A stretch of 30,943 nucleotides of DNA, from NCBI GenBank assembly GCA_025999315.1, contig BNXD01000015.1, forward strand, positions 1 to 30,943, in the 5' to 3' direction. Below the pieces are notes generated by a model that saw nothing but the letters and a program-made list of their open reading frames with translations, did not search any database and had not been told where the DNA came from. Below are positions 24,530-30,943 of this stretch, piece after piece. Position numbers and translations under genes: made by a program. The DNA comes from Bacteroidia bacterium. Lineage in GTDB: Bacteria; Bacteroidota; Bacteroidia; Bacteroidales; Rikenellaceae. Positions within the stretch are counted from its first letter, which is position 1; each line of letters starts with the position of its first letter.

Positions 24530-27500
24530 TTAGAAGTCGAGCGTTACGCCCAGCGTAAAGGTGCGACTGTTGGGATAGGAGCCCCAGTCGATGCCCACCC
24601 GCATGGGATTGTTGGTGTACGAGGTTACTTCGGGGTCATAGCCCAAATAGTTGGTGATGACGAACAGGTTGCGCCCGGTGATCGTTACTCCCGCCCCGGC
24701 TATGGGCGAGCTCCTTTTGAACAGCCATTTGTAGCCCAGCGATACGGCCGAGCATCGCAGGAACGACCCGTCCTCGATCACCATGGAGTTCAGATAGTTG
24801 TTAACCGAGTTGTAGTTCCAGCGCGGGTATCCGTTGCCCGGGCTTTCGTCGCTGCGCCACGCGCCGTAGTAGGCTCTGCGGGACATGTTGCTCGACTGCT
24901 CTTTGAAATCCTCCAACATGCGGTTGACGTTGGCGATCTCGTTGCCATACACACCGTTGAATACGGCGCTGAGCGTAAATCTCTTCCATGCGAAGTCCAG
25001 CCCGAAGCCAAAGGTGAAGTCGGGGTTCGGATCGCCCAGAAAGGTCCTGTCCGCAGTGTTGAAGTCGCCGTCGCCGTTGGTGTCGTACCAGAGCGGGTCG
25101 CCCGCCTGCAGCATCTTGTTCGTTTCAAACAGGGGCATTGTGCCGCGTACGGTCAGCATCTGCGCATCGGTTACGGTCGTCGGATCGGTTCCGGGGTTGG
25201 CGGCCACATAGTTGTCGATACGCGCCTGACGATCGGCCGCAACCTGCGCGGAAGAGACGATGCCGTCGCTGCGCAGACCGTAGAACAGACCAACCGGCCT
25301 GCCCTCGACAAAGATATTCACATAGTCCTTGACATAAGAGCCTACGCTTTCGCCCGTGAAGGCTTTCAGATAGTTGGCCCCGAACCACTCTGCCGGCACG
25401 CCTACGTCCATGATCTTGTTTCGGTTGCGGGTTATGTTACCCCACAGGGTCAGAGTGGTGTTCTTGGTCTGGATCGGCGTAATGTCGAAATTCACCTCTA
25501 TTCCCCGGTTTTGCATCGAACCGCGGTTGATGGTCATGGTCGAATAGCCCGACGAGATGGCGATGTTCATCACCTGCAACAGATCGCGCGAGGTTTTGTC
25601 GTACCAGTCGACCGTAAAGTTCAGGCGGTTCTTCCACAGTCCCAGGTCCAGTCCCGCATTATAGGCTACGGTGGTCTCCCACTTCAGTTTGGGATTGGCA
25701 ATACGGCTGGGTTGCTGTCCCACGACGAAACCGTTGCCCGAAGCGTACTGTCCCGTAGAGTATGTTTGCATCGTCTGATAGGGGTTGATGCTCGAGTTGC
25801 CCACCATGCCCCATCCCAGACGGAGCTTGCCGTTGGAGATCAGCCCCAGATTGCGTACGGCCGTCTCGTCGGCAAACCGCCAGGCGAGCGCCAGAGAGGG
25901 GAAATGGGCGAATTTGTTGCCCGGTGCGAACTTGCTTGTTCCGTCCGTACGGAAAGTGGCCGTGGCTACATATTTGTCGTTGTAGGTGTAGATCGCGCGC
26001 CCCAAAGCCGAAAACGTGTTGAAGCTCGATATTGAATAGCCCGGGCTGCCGTCGACCGTACCGTATGGGAAGCCCTCCTCCAAGGCGGCGACGTTGCCCT
26101 CGAACTGGCTGGTCGAGATGGGGTTGTTCTTCGACTGGCTGCCTATCATGGTGATACCGGCCACGCCGTTCAGACGGTGTCGGCCTTTCTGCACGTTAAA
26201 GTTGAACATGTTGTCCAGATTGTATCGCGCGGCCTCCAGGTTGCCCCTCGAAGCAGTGGCGCCGTCCTTACGCCCGGTGAACAGTTCGAGACCGTACCAC
26301 TGCTCGCGGGTTTTGTTGCGGTAGTCCACCCCGAAAGTGGTGCGCATCGAAAGCCATTTGGTGAACCTGATGTCGGTGAACAGCGAGGAGACCATGCGGT
26401 ATTCGGCGCTCAGGTCGCGGTAGTCTCTCAACCAGGTGACCGGTCCTCCCGAAATGTCGTTACCCTCCTCGTCGAGGACCTCTCCGCCGCCCGTATAGGG
26501 CCTCTGGGTGATCATCTGGCGGATCATTCCCGAGTTGGATGCTCCGCGGGTGTCCGACCCCTGCACCATGTTGTTGGTCGTGTTGGTGAAGGTGGTCTTG
26601 GTCCCGATCTTGACGAACTTGCCGGCATCGTGATCCAGGTTCATGCGGATGTTCCACTGCTCGACGTTGGTTTTCTTGACAATACCGTTGTTGTTGATAT
26701 ATCCCCCCGAGATATAATATTTGGTCTTGTCCGATTTGCCGCTGATGCTCAGGTGCTGGGTGTTGCTCAGCGCGTCGCGCGTAACCTCCTTCTGCCAGTT
26801 GATGGGTCGGAGCCCCGTGGGATCGATCGGATTGGAAGAGGGGAAGGCTTCAGCCCAATGATCTATATATTCGTTCATGTCGAGCATGTCGCGCATGCGA
26901 ACGAATTTGGACTGCGAGACGGTCGAAGTGAACTGTACCTTCGCTTTTGAGGACGTGCCGCTCTTGGTGGTGATCAGCACCACGCCGTTGGCGCCCAACG
27001 CTCCGTAGATCGCGGTGGCCGAAGCGTCCTTGAGCACTTCAATATCCTTGATGTCCTGAGGGTTGATGCCGGTCAGGCCGTTCTGCTCCTGCTGATTGAT
27101 CCCGCCGGTCGCATTTTGCGTTACGGAGTTCATGATGATCCCGTCTATCACATAAAGCGGTTCGCTGTTGCCACGCAGCGAGTTCGTTCCGCGAATCTTG
27201 ATATTGACGGCCGAGCCCGGCGCGCCGTCGCCGGCAGTAACCTGCACCCCGGTGGCGCGGCCCTGCAACAGGCTCTGGACGGAGACGGCCGAGGCAGCCT
27301 CCGTATCGTTGATGTTGACCGAAGAGATCGAGCCGGTCATGTCGCTACGCCGCATGCTGCCGTAACCGATCACGACCATCTCGTCCAGGGAGACGCTCGA
27401 CGAAGCGAGCGTAATGGACATTTCGCCCTTTGTGATCTCTACGTTCCGGGGCTCGTAGCCGATCATTGAAACATCGATCCGGGTGGCTGCAGCAGGTGCG

Positions 27501-27703
27501 AGAAAGGAGAATTTTCCATCCTTGTCGGTGATCGCACCTGCAGATGCGCCCTGGGCCACTACGCTGACGCCGATCATGGGCGTCCCTTCCGTGTCCGCTA
27601 CTCTGCCCCTGACGGTCTGGTTCTGGGCCGCCGCCATCGAACATACCGCTACGGCAGCCAGCAGTGAACCCCATTTTTTGAGTGTATATGCTAAGTTGTT
27701 CAT
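24530..27703 (-). CDS. SusC-like TonB-dependent outer-membrane transporter (canonical)
   Basis: The 1057-residue product has a signal peptide (to about residue 26), a carboxypeptidase-regulatory-like N-terminal domain (about 28-102), a TonB box D107-EMVVIGYG-115, a plug domain (GRATGVQVTAGDGAPGSAVNIKIRG...IKDIEVLKDASATAIYGALGANGVVLITTK) and a long beta barrel ending in the C-terminal aromatic signature (SRTFTLGVTLDF). It would import oligosaccharides using proton-motive force relayed by TonB. It starts 12 bp after the stop of the other SusC-like gene and precedes SusD by 21 bp, so all four are likely on one transcript. Confidence 0.95.
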   Translation of the reverse strand: MNNLAYTLKKWGSLLAAVAVCSMAAAQNQTVRGRVADTEGTPMIGVSVVAQGASAGAITDKDGKFSFLAPAAATRIDVSMIGYEPRNVEITKGEMSITLASSSVSLDEMVVIGYGSMRRSDMTGSISSVNINDTEAASAVSVQSLLQGRATGVQVTAGDGAPGSAVNIKIRGTNSLRGNSEPLYVIDGIIMNSVTQNATGGINQQEQNGLTGINPQDIKDIEVLKDASATAIYGALGANGVVLITTKSGTSSKAKVQFTSTVSQSKFVRMRDMLDMNEYIDHWAEAFPSSNPIDPTGLRPINWQKEVTRDALSNTQHLSISGKSDKTKYYISGGYINNNGIVKKTNVEQWNIRMNLDHDAGKFVKIGTKTTFTNTTNNMVQGSDTRGASNSGMIRQMITQRPYTGGGEVLDEEGNDISGGPVTWLRDYRDLSAEYRMVSSLFTDIRFTKWLSMRTTFGVDYRNKTREQWYGLELFTGRKDGATASRGNLEAARYNLDNMFNFNVQKGRHRLNGVAGITMIGSQSKNNPISTSQFEGNVAALEEGFPYGTVDGSPGYSISSFNTFSALGRAIYTYNDKYVATATFRTDGTSKFAPGNKFAHFPSLALAWRFADETAVRNLGLISNGKLRLGWGMVGNSSINPYQTMQTYSTGQYASGNGFVVGQQPSRIANPKLKWETTVAYNAGLDLGLWKNRLNFTVDWYDKTSRDLLQVMNIAISSGYSTMTINRGSMQNRGIEVNFDITPIQTKNTTLTLWGNITRNRNKIMDVGVPAEWFGANYLKAFTGESVGSYVKDYVNIFVEGRPVGLFYGLRSDGIVSSAQVAADRQARIDNYVAANPGTDPTTVTDAQMLTVRGTMPLFETNKMLQAGDPLWYDTNGDGDFNTADRTFLGDPNPDFTFGFGLDFAWKRFTLSAVFNGVYGNEIANVNRMLEDFKEQSSNMSRRAYYGAWRSDESPGNGYPRWNYNSVNNYLNSMVIEDGSFLRCSAVSLGYKWLFKRSSPIAGAGVTITGRNLFVITNYLGYDPEVTSYTNNPMRVGIDWGSYPNSRTFTLGVTLDF

Positions 27704-27715
27704 AAAGGCTTCCGG

Positions 27716-30436
27716 TTAAAATTTAGCATTGATCCCTAAAGTGAAGGTGCGCACCCTGGGGTAGCCGCCCAGATCGACCCCGCGCAGAGCCCAGTCGCCC
27801 GAGAAGCTGTCCACTTCCGGGTCGTAGCCTGTGTAGGGAGTGAGCACGAACAGGTTGCCGGCCGAAACCGATATGCCGAGCGAGCGCAACCATCCGACGT
27901 TCTTCAACGGCAGATCGTAGGCGACGCTCAACGACGAAAGACGCAGGTAGCTGCCGTCCTCGACCATGCGGTCCGATATGAGGTCCATGCCGAAACCGCC
28001 CACCGCCGGACCCTTGTTGCCGGGTGTGGCGGGCGACCATGCGTTGCGGAAGGCGCCACTGAGGACGTTGTCCGTCTGGTTGAGGTTGCTTTGTTGCAGG
28101 CGGTTGAGGTTGAGCACATCGTTGCCGTAGCTGCCGTCCACGCGGGCCGAGAAGGTCCATCGGTGGTGGCTGAACGAGGTTCCTGTCCCGAAAGTGAATT
28201 TGGGGTTGGGGTTGCCGATGACCACCCTGTCCCGATCGTTCGCGGTTCCGTCGCCGTTCACGTCGACGAACTTCACGTCGCCCGGCTGCAGGTGCAGGGG
28301 GCCGAAGGGAGGGGTCATGGACACGTGTTGCGGGCCCACGATGCCGTCGGTCCGGTAGCCATAGAACACACCCGGCACATAGCCCTCGACGAAAGCCGTG
28401 CAGACATAGCCGCTGCCTGCGCTGCGACCGGTGAACCCGATCCCGCCGGTCGAGCCCAAAGGCTGGGTCCCGCCGGTGGAGCTAACCTTGGAGCGGTCCA
28501 TCGAGATGGCGCCCCACCACAACCATTGCTGATCCCTGTTTTTGAGTATCGTGGCCGACAGGGAGGCTTCCAGACCCCATTTGTCTATCGCGGCGCGGTC
28601 AACATACACACGCCTCGCATCTCCTTTGGCCCGGGTGTCGTAGACGCTCAGTCTCTCGCTGCCTTCGCCGCTGTAGGCGCGCAGTTCAAACTGGTAACGG
28701 TCCCGGTCGAAGCCCACGCTCAGCCCCAGGTTATACTCCTGCATGCGGGTGAGCAGCCTCTCGCGGTAGAATGCCTGCGTCCCCCAGGGAATGTCGGCAA
28801 TGTTGTCTACGGCCGTAAGCGTTTGATTGGAGAAGTAGGGAACCATCTGGTCCATGCCCGATATGCCCCATCCTCCCTTGAGCGTGAGTTTCGAGATGAC
28901 CTCCACATCAAGGAAGCTCTCTTTGTGAACGTCCCATGCAGCCTCGGCGAACGGGTAGTAGTTCAATCCCCGGTCGTAATCGATCAACTGGTCGCCCCTC
29001 AACCCGGCGTTGATCCGGTAACGATCCCTGTAGGTGTAGCCTGCCTGCGCCGAGAGGGCGGCATTCGAGGAGCGCAGCTTGCCGTAACCCATCTTGGTGA
29101 GATTGCCAGCCAGATTGATACCCTGCGCTCTCAGCTCGGGATTGAAGAAATCGGTACCCTGAACCGTGTTGTCCATACGGTTGTCGCCATAGAGGTGTCC
29201 TCCGGCCTGAGCGGTCAGATGGTGGAGGGAGCCCAGATGTCTGTCGATGTCCACCGTGGCATCGACGTTGTAGCGCAGGGCATTTTTGTCGGCCACTCCG
29301 GCCCGGCCGTTCTCAGCCGCACCCATGAGGGTGCGCGGCCCCAGCCAGCGAAGACGCTCCAAGGAGAGGTAATCTACCCCGCCCGAGAAGTTTAGCGATA
29401 CCCATCTGGCGAATCCTATTTTGAAGCGTCCCCGGGGAACGACGCGCCATATCACGTTGTCGTCGTCATAGTCCTCGCGCCAGTCGACGGGCGAGTCGGC
29501 CGCCGAGGTGAAGGGCGCGGCGGCTATGCGGGCGATCGTACTCGTGCTGCCGGGCAGGTAGCTCGATTTGGTCATCGAGATTTTTGACCGGTCGAAAAGC
29601 ATGTTGAACGTTATCGAGCTGTAACGACCCAGCGATTTGTCTATGGCCGTCGAGAATCCCAGATCCTGAGAGAATGTGCCGTCGACAATGCCGTTGTGCC
29701 TTTTGTAGTAGAGCGAAACGAGATAGCTGGCGCCACCCCCACCCCCTGCCATGGAGAGGTTGTGGCTCTGGGTGAGGGCCGGGCTGTAAAGTTTGTTCTG
29801 CCAGTTGCTCCCGGAGCCCTGCAGGCTCGGATTTGAGCCGGTCAGCTGGCTGTAATAGTCCCCGTAGCCGTCCGGATTGAGAAAGTCGAGCTTGCGGGAG
29901 ATCGTCGACACACCCACGCTCGAGTTGAGCTGCAGCTCCATTGCGCGCCGCACGCCTGCACGGGTCTTGATCAGTATGACGCCGTTGGCGCCCTGACTGC
30001 CCCAGATGGCGGTGGCCGAAGCGTTGCTCAATACCTCGATCGAGATGATGTTGTGGATGTCGATCCTCGAAAGCAGGTCCTGGGCCACCTGACAGTCGTT
30101 GGCCTCGAGAGTGCTCCACGAATTCATGGTCTGCAGGTGCGAGGGGTTCATAGCCACCCCGTCCAGCACGATCAGCGGTTGCTGGTCGCCCCGCACGGAA
30201 CGTATGCCCCGCACGGCAATGGAGGCCGCAGCGCCGGGCGCGCCGTCGGCCGAGGTTACCTGCACCCCCGGCAGCAGGCCGCGTACCACTTCATGGAGAT
30301 CGACGCCCCGCCATGCAGACAGCGAGTCCCCCGGAATGTCGGCCCCCTGCACCGGCCCGGTTCCTCCTGCAAGCAGGACGATCAACGCCGCGCCCGCCGC
30401 CAGGGTCCGTAGACTGTTGTTAGTAAAAGGGATCAT
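27716..30436 (-). CDS. SusC-like outer-membrane protein lacking N-terminal domain and TonB box
   Basis: The 906-residue product has a signal peptide (LAAGAALIVLLAGGTGPVQG, cleavage near 31) and then goes almost directly into a SusC-type plug (LLPGVQVTSADGAPGAAASI...VLDGVAMNP...ISIEVLSNASATAIWGSQGANGVILIKT). A full barrel follows, ending in RVRTFTLGINAKF. The carboxypeptidase-like domain and the DExVVIGYG TonB box found in its neighbour are missing. An in-frame TAG six codons before the ATG rules out a simple mis-called start. It is the first gene of the operon, 12 bp before the complete SusC. It might work in a complex with the second SusC, as a TonB-independent porin-like channel, or be a decaying duplicate, although the frame is fully open. 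Confidence 0.88.
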   Translation of the reverse strand: MIPFTNNSLRTLAAGAALIVLLAGGTGPVQGADIPGDSLSAWRGVDLHEVVRGLLPGVQVTSADGAPGAAASIAVRGIRSVRGDQQPLIVLDGVAMNPSHLQTMNSWSTLEANDCQVAQDLLSRIDIHNIISIEVLSNASATAIWGSQGANGVILIKTRAGVRRAMELQLNSSVGVSTISRKLDFLNPDGYGDYYSQLTGSNPSLQGSGSNWQNKLYSPALTQSHNLSMAGGGGGASYLVSLYYKRHNGIVDGTFSQDLGFSTAIDKSLGRYSSITFNMLFDRSKISMTKSSYLPGSTSTIARIAAAPFTSAADSPVDWREDYDDDNVIWRVVPRGRFKIGFARWVSLNFSGGVDYLSLERLRWLGPRTLMGAAENGRAGVADKNALRYNVDATVDIDRHLGSLHHLTAQAGGHLYGDNRMDNTVQGTDFFNPELRAQGINLAGNLTKMGYGKLRSSNAALSAQAGYTYRDRYRINAGLRGDQLIDYDRGLNYYPFAEAAWDVHKESFLDVEVISKLTLKGGWGISGMDQMVPYFSNQTLTAVDNIADIPWGTQAFYRERLLTRMQEYNLGLSVGFDRDRYQFELRAYSGEGSERLSVYDTRAKGDARRVYVDRAAIDKWGLEASLSATILKNRDQQWLWWGAISMDRSKVSSTGGTQPLGSTGGIGFTGRSAGSGYVCTAFVEGYVPGVFYGYRTDGIVGPQHVSMTPPFGPLHLQPGDVKFVDVNGDGTANDRDRVVIGNPNPKFTFGTGTSFSHHRWTFSARVDGSYGNDVLNLNRLQQSNLNQTDNVLSGAFRNAWSPATPGNKGPAVGGFGMDLISDRMVEDGSYLRLSSLSVAYDLPLKNVGWLRSLGISVSAGNLFVLTPYTGYDPEVDSFSGDWALRGVDLGGYPRVRTFTLGINAKF

Positions 30437-30527
30437 ACTTAAAATTTTAGGTTGCTACTGGTTGTTGTTGGTATTTTTATCACCACCCGGATCATCAGGC
30501 ATATTTTGACCATTAAGCCTGCCTCGA

Positions 30528-30535
30528 CAAAAGTA
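30528..30535 (-). promoter_or_regulatory. Bacteroidetes -7 promoter box for the SusC/SusC/SusD operon
   Basis: The minus strand reads TACTTTTG, matching TAnnTTTG, about 92 bp before the start codon at 30436. No TTTGYTGCAT pair is seen upstream; instead repeat element E begins at 30588, about 53 bp upstream of the box. Confidence 0.5.
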
Positions 30536-30587
30536 GCGCCTGTCCGACATGGATAAAATAGCCGGTTTGTGGTAAATGCATCTTGAT

Positions 30588-30943
30588 CTAACCGGTTGTG
30601 CATTTGAAAGGTTGGTTTAAATGCGTCAAGTCAAAGCTAAGGCTGCCCGCAGACGGCGGTGGGCTGCCCGAGCCGAAGGTGAATCGACGAACGAAGCAGG
30701 AGCTTAAGGCCGTTTGCGGACTATGCCCTGCAAGTAGGAAAAAGGCGAGCGTTTTTTTGCGAGCCAGCGTTTTGCCAGCCCGCCGCCCAAGAAGCGTCAA
30801 AAAAGCGCAGATTGTGGCTGCGGCTGTGCGCGGCTCTACGAGCCGCAAAGACAATACTTCTCATATTAGAATCATTTTGCAGTTTTGCCAGTCAAAACTG
30901 CCGACTCCCTCGCCCGGCAGCGGCTTTTAGCCGCTGGGGGGGG
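30588..30943. mobile_element. MITE-like element (copy E), cut by the window end
   Basis: The left terminus at 30588-30628 (AACCGGTTGTGCATTT...GGTTGGTTTAAATGCGTCA) matches the termini of copies B and D. Inside are GGCGAGCGTTTTTTTGCGAGCC (about 30746-30767, shared with copy D) and GCGCGGCTCTACGAGCCGCAA (30828-30848, identical to 1246-1266 of copy B). The opposite terminus is not in the window. No convincing ORF is present. Confidence 0.65.

Noticed and set aside
23765-26035. Very long antisense ORF (756 codons) across the SusD and SusC genes
   Set aside because: It spans the junction of two clearly real genes and has low-complexity, Val/Gly/His/Arg-rich composition typical of reverse-frame shadows. 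The same holds for the antisense frames at 3909-5417, 12352-13890, 16136-17782 and 28091-29395.
1-30943. tRNA, rRNA, integrase, attachment sites, toxin-antitoxin or CRISPR-Cas genes
   Set aside because: No cloverleaf, rRNA segment or recombinase-type protein was seen on either strand. The only mobile-element signs are ORF-less repeats.

Overview
The window looks like a carbohydrate-utilisation locus (a polysaccharide utilisation locus, PUL) from a gut-type Bacteroidales. The evidence is SusC/SusD genes in tandem, a giant hybrid two-component-type regulator, serine-type sulfatases, and Bacteroidetes promoter boxes (TAnnTTTG) ahead of three operons. The fairly high GC and the dispersed intergenic repeats would fit Alistipes or another Rikenellaceae, but that is inference.

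Layout. Positions 1-2000 hold a TPR-repeat membrane protein gene (minus strand) whose 3' end runs into a repeat element. Beyond it lie a ~300-bp element with terminal inverted repeats, a second ~180-bp hairpin element, and a possible 51-residue small gene. Positions 2094-9200 (plus strand) are a tight four-gene operon: sulfatase, sulfatase, GH26 beta-mannanase, GH2 beta-mannosidase. It ends at a strong bidirectional terminator. Positions 9373-15990 (minus strand) are a converging cluster: sulfatase, then a third repeat element, then a GH106-type glycosidase, then a sulfatase. Positions 16133-20143 (minus strand) encode a 1336-residue HTCS-type membrane regulator. Positions 20331-30436 (minus strand) are a four-gene outer-membrane operon: SusC-like without a TonB box, canonical SusC-like, SusD-like, and a BACON/GLUG surface lipoprotein. 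A fourth copy of the repeat family starts at 30588 and runs off the window.

Likely function. The SusC/D/lipoprotein complex would bind and import oligosaccharides. The four secreted sulfatases would strip sulfate esters. GH26 and GH2 would cut a beta-mannose backbone, and the GH106 enzyme would remove rhamnose-like side residues. The target is therefore probably a sulfated beta-mannose-containing polysaccharide. No alpha-galactosidase, GH130 phosphorylase or epimerase is present, so plain galactomannan is not the obvious substrate.

Most notable observations. (1) The HTCS regulator keeps an intact sensor, Y_Y_Y and AraC DNA-binding region, but has lost every phosphorelay residue I can align: H-box His to Asn, N-box Asn to Cys, both DxGxG glycines, receiver Asp to His, receiver acidic pair broken, receiver Lys to Ile. 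(2) The two sulfatase operons flanking it share a paired direct repeat, TTTGYTGCAT x2 at a 23-bp period, lying 61-62 bp upstream of the same TATATTTG box. The SusC/D operon lacks this site. (3) The first SusC of the transport operon lacks both the N-terminal carboxypeptidase-like domain and the TonB box. (4) A family of MITE-like elements with a shared ~38-bp inverted terminus sits at the locus edges and inside one operon.
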